Shown in pieces: positions 32,015 to 42,440 of a DNA stretch of 64,000 bases (its first letter is position 1; each line of letters starts with the position of its first letter). The position numbers and the translations under genes are program-made. This DNA is from Acaudatibacter sp963835495 (GTDB lineage Bacteria; Pseudomonadota; Alphaproteobacteria; Caulobacterales; Caulobacteraceae): assembly GCA_963835495.1 (NCBI GenBank), contig CAWIFQ010000005.1, forward strand, positions 1 to 64,000, given 5' to 3'. A model generated the notes under the pieces. The model was given only the letters and a program-made list of their open reading frames with translations, ran no database searches and was not told the origin of the DNA.

Positions 32015-34906
32015 TCAAGCGGCGCTCTCGACCAGGTCCTGGCTCGTCGTCGCTTCCTCGCCCGTCCACCGAACCACCTTGGTCAACAGTTCGCGGGTGT
32101 CGATCGGCTTGCCGATGTGGTCGTTCATGCCGACCTGCCGGCACGCCTCCAGGTGCGTGGGCAGGATGTTGGCGCTGAGCGCGACGATCGGGGTCGCGCG
32201 GTTCAGCGGCGAGGCCGCGCGGATCGCCCGGGTGGCGGCGAGGCCGTCCATGCCCGGCATCTGCAGGTCCATCAGGATCAGGTCGAACGGCTTCTCCGCC
32301 GCCGCCAGCACCGCCTCGGCGCCGCCGGTGGCCTCGGTGAGTTCGTGCCCGAAGACGCCCAGCAGCACGCTCACCAGTTCGCGGTTCACCGGCGAGTCGT
32401 CGACGATCAGGATTCTCGCCGGCCTGGCGTAGAACTCGCCCGCTTCATCCTCGTCCGCCGCCTCGAGGTCGCTGGCCGGCGCCTTGACGGTGAACCAGAA
32501 CTGGGCCCCCAGGCCGGGTGTGCTTTCGACGCCGATCTGGCCGCCCATCAGCGTGGTCAGGCTCCGGCAGATGGCGAGGCCAAGGCCCGTACCGCCGTAC
32601 TGCCGATTGATCGAGCCGTCGGCCTGCGAGAAGCGTTGGAACAGCCGGTGCAGCCGGTCAGGGGCGATGCCGACGCCGGTATCGGTGACCGATATCTTCA
32701 GCCGCCCGCCGTCTGCCGCGTCGTAGGCCAGCGTGACGGTGACGCCGCCGGATTCGGTGAACTTGATCGCGTTGGTCAGCAGGTTCAGCAGCACCTGGCG
32801 CAGCCGTCCGCCGTCGGCCGAGACCGCCGCGGGCAGGGCCCCGTCGATGGCGGTGTTGAGCTCAAGCCCCTTCTCCTGCGCCTGCTGCGAGACCAGCTCG
32901 ACTGTCTCGACCACGAACCGGCTCGGATCGAAGGGGTGCGGATCCAGCTCCACCTGCCCGGCCTCGATCTTGGAGAAGTCCAGGATGTCGTTGACGACGG
33001 TGAGCAGGGTGCGGCTGGCGGTGGCGATCCGGGTGGCGTAGATGCGCGCCGCCGGCGAAAGGTCGGCCTGCTCTTCCAGCAGCCCGGCGAAGCCCATGAT
33101 GCCGGTCAGCGGGGTGCGGATTTCGTGGCTCATGTTGGCCAGGAACTCGGACTTGGCCAGCGTCGCGGCCTCGGCCTCGGTGCGCTTGCGGCGCAGCTCG
33201 TCCTCGAACGCCCGCCGCTCGGTCACGTCGCGCAGGTGGGAGACGATATCGACGAGCTCGCCTGCCTCGTTGCGCGACAGCGCCGACATTCCCTCAAGCC
33301 AGACGACCTCCCCGTCCTTGGTGACGGCGCGATACTCGCGGCCGTCTCCGGGCGCGCGGGGCTCGCCCTTGAACAGCGCCTCCGAGCGGGCCTGAGCCTG
33401 TTCGAGGTCTTCGGGATGCAGGAAGTCGAAAGCCGACTTGCCGACCATCTCGTCGGCCTCATAGCCCAGCTGCCGGCATGACGGCGAGATGTAGCGAATG
33501 ACGCCGTTGGCATCCATCCGCATGATGATGTCGGTGGCGAGGTCGGCCAGCAGGCGGTAGCGCGCCTCGCTTTCGGCCAGGGCCGCCTGCGCGGCGCGGC
33601 GGGCGGTGACGTCGCGCAGCTGCGTCACCATGCCAGCCGGACGGCCGTCATCGTCGACCACCACCTTAGGCGAGCCCTCGACCCAGACGAAGTCGCCCGT
33701 GGCGGTGCGCAACTGGCGCTCGAACGTTGGCGGCGGAACCAGCTCGCCGCGCATCAGCGCTTCGAGATTGCTCATGATGCTGTCGTGTTCCTCGGGTGAG
33801 ACGAACAGGTCGACCCGGCGGCCGATGAGCTGCTCCGGCTCGTAGCCGAGCTGGCGACACGAGGGCGAGATGTAGACCACGTTCAGGTCGCGATCGATGT
33901 GCAGGATCACGTCGGTCGAGTTTTCCGCCAGCATCTGGAAGTTGCGGGCGGTGACGGCCAGCGTCGCCTGCAGCTCGCGCCGCCGGGTCATCGCGCCGGC
34001 GATCGGGAAGGCGATGACCGCGCCGGCCAGCATGAACAGCTGCACCAGGATCGCCTCGAGCATCGGATCGCCGCCGCTCTTGTCCGAACCGGGGCCAAGG
34101 CCGAGCGCCGTCAGCGCCATGAAGGCTCCGCCGGTGCTGAGCAGGCCGACCGCCGCGCCGGTGGTCTCGCCCTTGTAGGCGATCACCATCAGGGCGGCGA
34201 AGATCAGGTAGCTGAACTGATGGTGCGGCTGCAGGCCGACCAGGGCAATCATGGCCACCAGCAAGGCGACCATGCCGAAGTTGCGCAGGCGTTTGCCACG
34301 GGTGAGGAAGAAGCGCAGGCCCGGCCGGTCAAGCGCCATCAGCGCCGGCGCGACCACCATCAGCCCAAGGGTGTCGGCCAGGGTCCATTCGATCAGCGAG
34401 CGGAAGAACGGCCGGTGGGCGTGCGTCAGCCAGGTCGCGGCGACCGACGCCGACGCCGCGGAGGCGAGCACCACCGCCGCTGCGTAGATCGCCAGCTGCC
34501 GGGGCCGGGAGAGATCGGGCTTGGCGCCGATGAACCGGCGGACGATCGCCGCGCAGGCGGTGATCTCCAGCGAGTTGCAGAACGACAGCACGGTGGCGGC
34601 GAGCGGGCCGTCCCCAGCCAGCATGTCGCCGCAGATGTTGCCGATCAGCCCCGCCAGCAGGTAGGCCGCCCAGCGGCGCGGCGGAATTCGGACCAGGCGG
34701 GCGAGGATGACGGCGTTCGCCGGCCAGATCGCCGCGACGCGACCTTCATGAGCCAGCACGAGCGCGAACCAGGCGAGGAAGCAGACCGCGCCGCCGGCCC
34801 AGACAACGTCGACGGCGGCCTGAGAGCGGCGGGTGATCAGGGCGATCCCGAGGCCAGACGACGCCTGCCGCACTTGTTTCTCAGCCCCCACGAAAGCCCC
34901 TGCCAT
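32015..34906 (-). CDS. Hybrid sensor histidine kinase (MASE1-PAS-PAS-HisKA-HATPase-REC)
   Basis: This 963-residue membrane kinase has an N-terminal region (about 1-300) with roughly eight to ten helices including VIARLVRIPPRR-like PANAVILARLVRIPP, a MASE1-type sensor. Two PAS domains follow (about 315-560), each with DxNGVIRYISPSCRQLGYE-type cores. The dimerisation box FLANMSHEIRTPLTGIMGFA holds the phospho-acceptor His near residue 593. The ATP domain contains NLLTNAIKFTESGGV, DTGVGIAPDRL and GTGLGLAICRSL. The C-terminal receiver has ILIVDDSPVNRELVSVLLG and DLILMDLQMPGMDG with Asp near 880. There is no output domain, so it needs an Hpt protein or acts as a phosphorelay hub. The signal is unknown. 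Confidence 0.9.
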   Translation of the reverse strand: MAGAFVGAEKQVRQASSGLGIALITRRSQAAVDVVWAGGAVCFLAWFALVLAHEGRVAAIWPANAVILARLVRIPPRRWAAYLLAGLIGNICGDMLAGDGPLAATVLSFCNSLEITACAAIVRRFIGAKPDLSRPRQLAIYAAAVVLASAASASVAATWLTHAHRPFFRSLIEWTLADTLGLMVVAPALMALDRPGLRFFLTRGKRLRNFGMVALLVAMIALVGLQPHHQFSYLIFAALMVIAYKGETTGAAVGLLSTGGAFMALTALGLGPGSDKSGGDPMLEAILVQLFMLAGAVIAFPIAGAMTRRRELQATLAVTARNFQMLAENSTDVILHIDRDLNVVYISPSCRQLGYEPEQLIGRRVDLFVSPEEHDSIMSNLEALMRGELVPPPTFERQLRTATGDFVWVEGSPKVVVDDDGRPAGMVTQLRDVTARRAAQAALAESEARYRLLADLATDIIMRMDANGVIRYISPSCRQLGYEADEMVGKSAFDFLHPEDLEQAQARSEALFKGEPRAPGDGREYRAVTKDGEVVWLEGMSALSRNEAGELVDIVSHLRDVTERRAFEDELRRKRTEAEAATLAKSEFLANMSHEIRTPLTGIMGFAGLLEEQADLSPAARIYATRIATASRTLLTVVNDILDFSKIEAGQVELDPHPFDPSRFVVETVELVSQQAQEKGLELNTAIDGALPAAVSADGGRLRQVLLNLLTNAIKFTESGGVTVTLAYDAADGGRLKISVTDTGVGIAPDRLHRLFQRFSQADGSINRQYGGTGLGLAICRSLTTLMGGQIGVESTPGLGAQFWFTVKAPASDLEAADEDEAGEFYARPARILIVDDSPVNRELVSVLLGVFGHELTEATGGAEAVLAAAEKPFDLILMDLQMPGMDGLAATRAIRAASPLNRATPIVALSANILPTHLEACRQVGMNDHIGKPIDTRELLTKVVRWTGEEATTSQDLVESAA

Positions 34907-35024
34907 GCGGTCAAAAGGCGACCGGACGGCTCCCCTCCGATCCGCGCCACACCGGCCCGGAAAGCGGAGCTTCGGCCCACTACGTTAAGGGGTGATTATG
35001 CTAACCGGGCGTCGGGCGCCGTCG

Positions 35025-35654
35025 TCAGGTCGACGAGCGCGCGTCGCGCCACATTGGCCAGATGGTCGGGCCGTTCGGGAGCGTTATTTCGCCAGTCACT
35101 TCGAACCCGAAGCTCTTGTAGATCGGGATGTTGGTGTCCTTGCTGGATTCCAGGTAGCAGGGCATCCGCGCGGCGTCGGCGACCGCGAGGTGGCGACGGA
35201 TCACGACCCCGCCGAACCCCTTGCCCTGCTTGGCCGGATCGGTGCCGATCGCCTGCAGGTAGTAGTGCGGCACGTGAGGGTGGCGCTTCTCGATGATGTC
35301 CAGCGCACCCATCACCTGCAGCGCCCCGCCGAAGCCGAACACGCCCACGAATGCCGCGCCGTTGGTGACGTATTGCCAGGGCGGGATGTGCCAGGCGTTC
35401 GGCGGGCGCCACAGCGCGACCGCTTCGTAGCCGGAGGTGACGTCGCAGGCGCCGTGCGGCAGGCCGAGCTTGAACAGCAGCTTGAACAGCTTGGGCATCT
35501 TTTCCGGACGCGACGCTTCATCCTTCAGCAGGAAGCAGATCAGCGGGTCGTCGAAGAAGGCCTTGGCCAGGGTGTCGGCGATGGCGTCGGCGTCCGCCCA
35601 GGTGGCGGGGCGCGCGGCGACGCCGGCTTCGCGGGCGGTTTGGATAGTGCTCAT
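35025..35654 (-). CDS. GNAT N-acetyltransferase
   Basis: This 209-residue protein has a GNAT fold with a clear acetyl-CoA loop: YLQAIGTDPAKQGKGFGGVV (Q-x-x-G-x-G type QGKGFG) followed by PCYLESSKDTNIPIYKSFGF. The N-terminal RPATWADADAIADTLAKAF is typical. It acetylates an unknown amine; relatives include small-molecule and antibiotic acetyltransferases. ATG 35654 is chosen; the frame could extend to 35750. It sits just downstream (on the same strand) of the broken alkylsulfatase gene, with a short gap. Confidence 0.82.
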   Translation of the reverse strand: MSTIQTAREAGVAARPATWADADAIADTLAKAFFDDPLICFLLKDEASRPEKMPKLFKLLFKLGLPHGACDVTSGYEAVALWRPPNAWHIPPWQYVTNGAAFVGVFGFGGALQVMGALDIIEKRHPHVPHYYLQAIGTDPAKQGKGFGGVVIRRHLAVADAARMPCYLESSKDTNIPIYKSFGFEVTGEITLPNGPTIWPMWRDARSST

Positions 35655-35700
35655 TACCCTAACTTCACCGATTTGCTCGCCCTCGCCAATGGGCCGCGCG

Positions 35701-37592
35701 TCAGGGCTCAATGATTTTGAACCAGAAGTCGAAACGGTCGAGCCAGCCAAGCAGCTGCGACAGCGCCGTCGTATCGCCGTCGATCAACGCCGCGCCACCG
35801 GCGACGGCATCGTCCAGCGAGACCGCGCCGCTGATCAGCTGGACCAGCGTGGCGCGGCTGAGCGTGACGGTGGAGGCGCCCGGCGCAGTGCGGTCCGGGT
35901 AGTGCCGCATCACCGCGTTCTCGACCTCGACCAGGAAGCGTTCGTCCGTGTCGCTGAAGCGCACGCCGAGCCGCAGCGTCTGCGCGCCGACCTTCGGCCC
36001 GTTCAGCCGCACGCTGAGCGAGTTCGAGCAGGAAGCTCCCCGGCAGACGCGGCAGCTGGGCCATCGCCGCCTGGCGCGGGGTCGGCGAGGCGGCGATCGG
36101 GTTGCGCAGCTCCTGGGCGCCGGTGAGGTAGAACGCCCGCCAGGGACCGGATTCGGCCTGGTAGCCCATCTGCTCCAGCGCGTCGGCCTGCAGTTCGCGC
36201 GCTTCGGTGTTGGCCGGATCGGCGAACACCAGGTGGTTCACCACCTCGGCCACCCAGCGGTAGTCGCCGGCGGCGAAGGCGGTCCTGGCCTTGGCCAGCA
36301 GCGCGGCGGGTCCGCCCGCCAGGTCGACGTAGCGCCGGCCGGCCTCGGTCGGCGGCAGCGGGTGCAGGTTGGCCGGATTGCCGTCGAACCAGCCGAGGTA
36401 GCGCTGGTAGACCGCCTTGGCGTTGTGGTTGAGCGTGCCGTAGTAGCCGCGGGTGTGCCACTGCGCCGCCAGGGTCGGCGGCAGCGCCAGGTCCTCGGCG
36501 ATCTCCTTGGGCGTGAGGCCGTGGTTGGCCATCCGCAGCGTCTGGTCGTGGACGTACTTGTAGAGATCGCGCTGGACGAGCGAGGAACTTGCGCGCGTCG
36601 TCGGGGCCCCAGCGCGGCCAGTGGTGGCTGGCGAACAGCGCCTGGGTCTCGCCGGCGAAGAGTTCGATCGCCTCGTCGATATAGAAGCTCCAGGCCTTGG
36701 CGTCGCGGACCTGGGCGCCGCGCGGGGTGTAGAGATTGTGCAGGTGGCAGGTGCAGTTCTCGGCCATGCACAGTGCGCCGAGCTTGGGGAAGAAGAAGTT
36801 CATCTCCGCCGGCGCTTCGGTGCCGGGCGTGACCTGAAACAGCACCTCCACCCCATCGATGGTGAGCCGCGTTCCGGTCGTTGAGACGCTCTCGGTCGGC
36901 GCGACCAGGCTGGGCTGGCCGAGCGAGACCGCCTTGCCGAGGCCGGCGTCGACATGTCCACGAGGGCCACGCGGCAGCAGCGCGCCGTACATGTAGGTCG
37001 CGCGGCGGTTCATCACGTTGCCCAGCAGCACGTTCTCGCTGACCGCCTCGATCAGGAAGCCTTCCGGCGCGATGATCCGCGCGCCGGCGGCGACGTCGGC
37101 CTCGGAGAGCACGCCCAGGACGCCGCCGTAATGGTCGACGTGGCTGTGCGTGTAGATCACCGCGGTCACCGGCTTGTCGCCGCGATGCCTGCGCATCAGC
37201 GCCAGGGCCGCAGCCGCCGGCTCGGCGGTGGTGAGCGGGTCGATCACCACGAAGCCGGTCTCGCCCTCGATGAAGGTGATGTTGGAGATGTCGAAGCCGC
37301 GCACCTGGTAGACGCCGTCGGTCACCTTGAAGAGGCCGTGGTGCAGGTTGAGCCGCGCCTGGCGCCAGAGGCTGGGATTGACCGTGTCCGGACAGTCCGG
37401 CGTCTGCTCGAACGCGAACGGCGACAGGTCCCAGGCGACGCGGCCGTCCACCTCGACGCGCGCGTCCGGCAGCGTGTCGATGAAGCCGCGGCCTGCCCGC
37501 TCGAAGTCGGCGCCGTCTTCCGGCGGCAAGGCTGCGAGCATCGCGGCGTTGGCGGCCCGCGTCGCGGCCGTGGCGTCCTTGGGCTCAGCCAT
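35701..37592 (-). pseudogene. Alkyl/aryl sulfatase (SdsA/BDS1-like) with two frameshifts
   Basis: All parts of a class III alkylsulfatase of about 630 residues are present. The metallo-beta-lactamase core has YTHSHVDHYGGV and TPGTEAPAEMNFFFP plus HHWPRWGPDDARKF. The dimerisation/helical part continues after a frame change near 36582 as LYKYVHDQTLRMANHGLTP, RGYYGTLNHNAKAVYQ and LEQMGYQAESGPWRAFYLTG. The SCP2-like C-terminal domain continues after a second change near 36018 as SVRLNGPK and ends DFWFKIIEP. The enzyme would hydrolyse alkyl sulfates with two zinc ions. Each break needs one base. Because every motif is conserved, sequencing indels are as likely as decay. No export signal was seen. 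Confidence 0.75.
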
Positions 37593-37680
37593 CGTCTCTT
37601 CCCTCCGATCAGCCCGCGGCCGCTAGCCTAGCCGCCGGGCCGACGCCATTGTCACTCCCGGAGGCGAAGAGGAAGCTGCG

Positions 37681-38205
37681 ATGGCGAACGTACGCAAGGT
37701 CGGACACGAGATCGTCGTCAACGACAAGATGCAGCAGGACTATCGATACCGTCTCGACGCGCCGGCCGGGCGCGATTTCGATCCGCAGTTCGAGCCGCAG
37801 CTGACGCCGAAGGAGATGCTGGCGCTAGGCGTCTTCGGCGGCAAATACATGACAGACTGCAGGGACGAGTTCCCGCAGAGCTGGTTCGTGGGGGCGAAGC
37901 TTTCGCCGAAGCGCGCCGATCCGAAGCTGAACTACTTCGGCGTCGCCGCCAGCCAGCCGCTGGCCGAGTGGCGGCGCAAGGGGTGGATTTCGGAGTGCGA
38001 TCCACGCGGCTGGTTCCAGTGGTATTGCCGCTATTATCTGGGGCGTCGCCTGCCGTTCGAGGACATCCGCCAGATCAAGCGCTGGAAGGCCATGCGGCGG
38101 CACGTCAGCCAGGTCGAGGCGAACTGCGACAAGGGCAACGGCGCGTGCCGGCCGCGCCAGCGCCAAGCGCTGTTGCACTGGGCCTACGACAGCCGGAATA
38201 TCTGA
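37681..38205 (+). CDS. Conserved hypothetical protein (KYMTDC / RGWFQWYCRYY)
   Basis: This 174-residue soluble protein belongs to a family found in bacteria and fungi with strongly conserved blocks GVFGGKYMTDCRDEFPQSWF, NYFGVAASQPLAEWRRKGWI, RGWFQWYCRYYLGRR and QIKRWKAMRRHV. The C-terminus (CRPRQRQALLHWAYDSRNI) is the usual ending. High Trp, Arg and Cys content suggests nucleic-acid or cofactor contact, but no activity is known. It starts with ATG after a GGAGGCG-like site and is followed 2 nt later by the TPR gene, so they may be transcribed together. Confidence 0.75.
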   Translation: MANVRKVGHEIVVNDKMQQDYRYRLDAPAGRDFDPQFEPQLTPKEMLALGVFGGKYMTDCRDEFPQSWFVGAKLSPKRADPKLNYFGVAASQPLAEWRRKGWISECDPRGWFQWYCRYYLGRRLPFEDIRQIKRWKAMRRHVSQVEANCDKGNGACRPRQRQALLHWAYDSRNI

Positions 38206-38207
38206 CC

Positions 38208-39869
38208 ATGCGCCTGGGGGGTCGAGAGACGCGACGCAGGAAGACGTGTGGCGGGCGCAAGAGCCTGGCGCCGGTGGCGATGGTCGCTGTGCTGGCGATC
38301 GGAAACCCGACACCGACGCTCGCAATGCCCGCCGCCGCGGTCGAGTCCGACCGGCAGGCGCTGGTCCAGGGGCTGCAGGCGCAATACGAGATCGCGCTGA
38401 TCCGCGAGCGCAAGATCGCCGACGACCGCGAAACGCAGCTGATCGCCACGCTGGAAACGCGGCTGAAGGCGGCCCGCGCGCAGGCCGACGCCGCCAAGGG
38501 CGACGCCCGCGCCGCCAACGCCGCTCTGGTCCTGGCCCGCGCCGACTACGCCAGGCTCGCAACCCGGATCGCCCAGAAGGACCCGGCGACGCAGAGCGAT
38601 GTCGCCGCCTACCAGGCCCAGGCCGAGACCGTCGCCGCCCAGGCTTCGCCGCAGAAGCTGGCCGCGCTGCAGCGGTTCGCCGACGGAGACCGGCTGGGCG
38701 CCTGGCCGATCATCCAGTCGCTGACGGACGCTGCGATCAAATCGGCGGGGCCAGCGCAACAGGCGCGCGACCTGCGCCAGCTCGCCGAGCTGCGGGCCGT
38801 CATGCGAGCCCACGGCGAGGCGACCACCGCCGAAGTGCTTGACCTCTACGACCGCGCCGCCGCGCTCGATCCCAGCCATTTCAAGACTCAGGTCGAGCGG
38901 GTGCGGCTGGCGCGGGACAGCGGCGATCTGGTCCGCGCCCGGGCGGCCGCCGCGCAGGCGCTGAACATCTCCACCAACGACGGCGAGCGCGCGGCCGCCC
39001 AGCGCATGGTCGGCGAAATCGCCACCGACCAGCACGACTACGCCGCCGCCAAGCCGGCGCTCGAGCAGGCGCTGGCGATCTTCCGGCGGCTGGCCGCCAG
39101 CGACCCGACGGCTGCCAACCAGGGCGAGGTCGCCTGGGTGTTGCAGGACCAGGGCGACCTGCTGGTGCTGAACAGTGCCTACAACGCCGCCCGCGCCGCT
39201 CTTTCCGAGAGCCTGGCGATCCGCCAGCGGCTGGCCACCGCCGATCCGACCGACGCTTCGCTGCAGGACTACATCGGCAGCGACTACCAGCGGCTGGGCG
39301 ACCTCGACGAGAAGCTAGGCAACCTGAAAGGCGCCAGGGCGGACTTCGAGGCGGGGCTGGCGGTCCGCCAGAAGATCTCCGCCGCCGACCCCACCAACAC
39401 CGACCTGCAGTACTACGCCTCTGCGTTCCTGCGCCGCCTGGGCGATCTTGCCGAGAAGCAGGGCGACCTGGCCGGGGCGCGCAAGGCGTATGAGGACTGC
39501 CTGGCCATCCGCCAGCGGCTCTCGGCCACCGACCCCTCGTCCGCGCAGCTGCAGAACGCGGTGGCGCTGGACCTGGAGGACCTGGCCGGCGTCGCCTTCT
39601 CGCAGAACGACCTGACCACCGCCCGCGCCGACTACGACGCCTGCCTGGCGATACGCCGACAGCTGGCCGACGCCGACCCGACCAACGCGGCTCTGCAACA
39701 ATTGATCCTGCGCGCCATGGCCCGCTCGGCGCGCGTCGCCGGCTCCAGCGTCAGCTGGCGCGACGTCGCCGTTCAGTACGAGCGGATCGACAAGGCGCAC
39801 CAACTCACGCCGGGCGACGAGAAGGTGCAGCAGGCGCTCCGTTTCCACGGCTTCGCGGTGGGATCCTGA
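38208..39869 (+). CDS. Exported TPR-repeat protein (TPR-TIR pair 1)
   Basis: This 553-residue protein has an N-terminal signal-like helix (APVAMVAVLAIGNPTPTLAM after a basic stretch), a coiled-coil-like Ala/Arg-rich part (about 45-190) and at least five TPR-type repeats of about 48-50 residues. Each repeat has the pattern LGDL.E.QGDL.GAR..YE..LAIRQRL...DP. The C-terminus has a short conserved end domain (ARVAGSSVSWRDVAVQYERI) shared with the other two TPR proteins in the window. The TIR gene starts 3 nt after the stop, implying co-translation. The protein is likely a periplasmic scaffold or sensor for the TIR partner; that role is inference from the pairing and signal peptide. Confidence 0.75.
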   Translation: MRLGGRETRRRKTCGGRKSLAPVAMVAVLAIGNPTPTLAMPAAAVESDRQALVQGLQAQYEIALIRERKIADDRETQLIATLETRLKAARAQADAAKGDARAANAALVLARADYARLATRIAQKDPATQSDVAAYQAQAETVAAQASPQKLAALQRFADGDRLGAWPIIQSLTDAAIKSAGPAQQARDLRQLAELRAVMRAHGEATTAEVLDLYDRAAALDPSHFKTQVERVRLARDSGDLVRARAAAAQALNISTNDGERAAAQRMVGEIATDQHDYAAAKPALEQALAIFRRLAASDPTAANQGEVAWVLQDQGDLLVLNSAYNAARAALSESLAIRQRLATADPTDASLQDYIGSDYQRLGDLDEKLGNLKGARADFEAGLAVRQKISAADPTNTDLQYYASAFLRRLGDLAEKQGDLAGARKAYEDCLAIRQRLSATDPSSAQLQNAVALDLEDLAGVAFSQNDLTTARADYDACLAIRRQLADADPTNAALQQLILRAMARSARVAGSSVSWRDVAVQYERIDKAHQLTPGDEKVQQALRFHGFAVGS

Positions 39870-39872
39870 CGC

Positions 39873-40895
39873 ATGGCCCACGTGATGGTCTCCTACAAGC
39901 GCGAGGACGAGCCGCGGGTCGCGGTGCTGGTCCGAGCGCTGCGGGCCAACGGGCTGGAGGTGTGGTGGGACCAGGCGCTGCCGAGTGGCGAATCCTGGCG
40001 CGCCAACATCCAGACAGCGCTCGACCAGGCCGGCTGCGTTGTGGTGGTCTGGTCGCATGGCTCGACCGGGCCGGACGGCGGCTTCGTCCGCGACGAGGCG
40101 ACCCGCGCGCTGACCCGCGGCATCCTAGTGCCGGTGGCGATCGATCCGGTGATGCCGCCGCTGGGCTTCGGCGAGGTGCAGGCGCTGGACCTGAAGCGCT
40201 GGAAGGGCGGCGCCAAGGACCCGTTCCTGCTCGACCTGGTCGCCGCCTGCCGGGCCAAGCTCGACGGCGCGCCGACGCCGCCGGCGAAAGGGCCCTCGGT
40301 GCGGCTGTACCGCCGGCTGCGGGCCGGCGCCGCCAGCCTCGCCGTGACCGGGCTGATCGGCGCCCTTGCGACCAATGTCGGCGGCCTGCAGAACACGCTA
40401 TGCACCGTCCCGGTCGGCCAGCCGCTGCTCTCCGATGCCTGCGGCGCGCTCAGCCTCGGCGGCCGGCCGGACCGCGACGAACGCATCGCCTGGGAGGCGC
40501 GTCGGAAGGGCAGCTGCGCCGATCTGCGCGCCTTCATCACGCGCTTTCCGAGCGGGGCCAACCGGCGCCTCGCCGCCGACCTGCTGGCCGCCGAAACGGT
40601 GGACCGCGCGCCGGGCTGGTCGCCGGCGCCGCGGACGGCGCGGGGCTATGTGCGCCAGTCCCTCGCTACGTTCGGGTCCGCCGACGCCGCCCAGGCCGAC
40701 GCCAGGACCCGCGCTCAGGCCGACGCGGCGACGCTCTGCGCTCCGCTCGACGCCAACCAGCGGCTGGCCGGCGTCGCGGTGACGCCGCTCGCCTACGACT
40801 GCCGGCCGGGCCTCGGCGGCGGCGACGTCTGCGCGCTGGACTACAGCGCCGTCTGCCAAATCGAGAGCCACGCGCTGGTGGAACGGTGCGGCTAG
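39873..40895 (+). CDS. TIR-domain membrane protein (TPR-TIR pair 1)
   Basis: This 340-residue protein has an N-terminal TIR domain (about 1-130): MAHVMVSYKREDEPRVAVLV, VWWDQALPSGESWRANIQTA, VVVVWSHGST and FVRDEATRAL. Glu75 in the last block sits where catalytic Glu of NAD-cleaving TIR domains lies. A moderately hydrophobic helix follows (about 151-170), then a C-terminal domain with Cys residues: SDACGALSLGGRPDRDER, GSCADLRAFITRFPSG. If the helix spans the membrane, the TIR domain is cytosolic and the Cys domain periplasmic. It forms a tight pair with the upstream exported TPR protein. Probable activity: NAD hydrolysis or signal nucleotide production, triggered through the TPR partner; untested. 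Confidence 0.78.
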   Translation: MAHVMVSYKREDEPRVAVLVRALRANGLEVWWDQALPSGESWRANIQTALDQAGCVVVVWSHGSTGPDGGFVRDEATRALTRGILVPVAIDPVMPPLGFGEVQALDLKRWKGGAKDPFLLDLVAACRAKLDGAPTPPAKGPSVRLYRRLRAGAASLAVTGLIGALATNVGGLQNTLCTVPVGQPLLSDACGALSLGGRPDRDERIAWEARRKGSCADLRAFITRFPSGANRRLAADLLAAETVDRAPGWSPAPRTARGYVRQSLATFGSADAAQADARTRAQADAATLCAPLDANQRLAGVAVTPLAYDCRPGLGGGDVCALDYSAVCQIESHALVERCG

Positions 40896-41018
40896 AGCAG
40901 CCAGCGGAGCCTGTCGTCGAAGTAACGTGACGGGGGCGTCATCCTTGTTGCTATCTCCCTGGGTAAGAGCTTTCAACTGCTCGAGCGCCCCGCCAGAGGC
41001 CGCACCGGAGGAGATGAT

Positions 41019-42440
41019 TTGAGCCAGACGGCTGCAGCGCCAAGACGCGGTTTCATCGCGACGATGCTGATCTTTGCGACCGGCGGCATGCCCCTCGGCG
41101 CCCTGGGCATCGCGATGGCGATCTACGTGCAGCCCTATTTCGCCCAGGACCTTGGCGTCGGCCTTGTGGTGCTCGGGACGGCGTTCGGCATCGTGCGACT
41201 GATCGACGTGTTCATCGACATGCTGCTGGCGCTGGCGATGGACCGCACCCGCACCCGAATCGGGCGCTACCGCCCCTGGCTGCTGCTTGGCGCCCCGATC
41301 CTGATGGTTGCGGTCTTCCAGCTGTTCATGGCCCAGAAGGGGATCGGATTAGGGTTCCTGGTCGTCTGGCTGCTGGTGATGAACCTCGGCCTCTCGATCC
41401 TCTACATCTCCCGGTTCGCGTGGAGCGCTACGCTGGTGACCCAGTACAGCAAACGCGCGCTGTTCTATGGCGTGTTGGCCGGGGTCACGGTGATCGGCAA
41501 CATCCTGGTGCTGGCCATTCCGGTGATCGCCGCGTCGTTTCCGCACCCCAGCATGGCGAACTCCGTCCACCTGATGGGCTGGGCGATCCTGGCCATGACG
41601 CCGATCACGGTCATCCTGGCCGCGTTGCTCGTGCCGGAGCAGGTCAACCCCGACGCCCCGAGCCTGCGCGCGCCGATCCGCGACTACATCGACCTGGTGA
41701 AGCGGCCGGAGCTGATCCGGCTGTTCGTGATGAGCTTCGGCACCACGCTGGGGCCTGGCTGGATGGCCAACCTCTACATCTTCTTCTTCACCATCGCGCG
41801 CGGCTTCACGACCGAACAGGCCTCGCTGCTGTTGATCTTCTACGTGTTGACCGGCGCGCTGGGGGCGCCGCTCGTCGGCCTGATCGCGGCCAGGTTCAGC
41901 AAGCACCGCACCCTGATCGCCGCGACGATCTGCTACTCGCTGGGCCTCTGCACGGTGCTGATCGTGCCCAAAGCCGACTTCTGGCTCAGCGTGCCGGTGA
42001 TGATGTGGTGCGGCTACTGGGGCGCCGGCTTCGACCTGATGAGCAGCGCCATGATGGCCGACGTCGGCGACCAGGTCCGGCTGGAACAGGGCAAGGAGCG
42101 CATGGGCCTGCTGTACGCCGTGATCAGCCTGGCGCAGAAGCTGGCCGCCGCCGGCGCCGTGATGATCGCCTATCCGCTGCTGGCGGCGATCGGGTTCGTG
42201 CCGACGCTCGGCGTCCACAACAGCGCCTCGGCGATCGAGGGCCTGCAGTGGTGCTTCCTGCTGGGCCCGATCTTCTGGGTCGCGATCGGCGGCGTCTGCT
42301 GCATCGGCTGGAAGCTCGACGCGGACCGCCATGCTGAAATCCGCACGGCGCTGGACGAACGGGACGCGGCGCTGCTCACCCCGCTCAACGAGGCCGCGAT
42401 GGAGGCGCCGTTCGCCCCCATTCTTTCGTCGCCATCGTAG
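41019..42440 (+). CDS. MFS transporter, GPH sugar:cation symporter type
   Basis: This 473-residue protein has about 12 membrane segments and the GPH family signs. DMLLALAMDRTRTRIGRYRP after helix 2 is the conserved D-R-T-R-x-G-R-x-R-P loop, and the central helices are followed by RGFTTEQASLLL. It probably imports a glycoside, pentoside or hexuronide with H+ or Na+. The start is TTG 41019 with GGAGGA 8 nt upstream; the ATG inside that spacer is followed by a stop. It is on the same strand as the TIR gene but 120 nt away and need not be functionally linked. Confidence 0.85.
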   Translation: MSQTAAAPRRGFIATMLIFATGGMPLGALGIAMAIYVQPYFAQDLGVGLVVLGTAFGIVRLIDVFIDMLLALAMDRTRTRIGRYRPWLLLGAPILMVAVFQLFMAQKGIGLGFLVVWLLVMNLGLSILYISRFAWSATLVTQYSKRALFYGVLAGVTVIGNILVLAIPVIAASFPHPSMANSVHLMGWAILAMTPITVILAALLVPEQVNPDAPSLRAPIRDYIDLVKRPELIRLFVMSFGTTLGPGWMANLYIFFFTIARGFTTEQASLLLIFYVLTGALGAPLVGLIAARFSKHRTLIAATICYSLGLCTVLIVPKADFWLSVPVMMWCGYWGAGFDLMSSAMMADVGDQVRLEQGKERMGLLYAVISLAQKLAAAGAVMIAYPLLAAIGFVPTLGVHNSASAIEGLQWCFLLGPIFWVAIGGVCCIGWKLDADRHAEIRTALDERDAALLTPLNEAAMEAPFAPILSSPS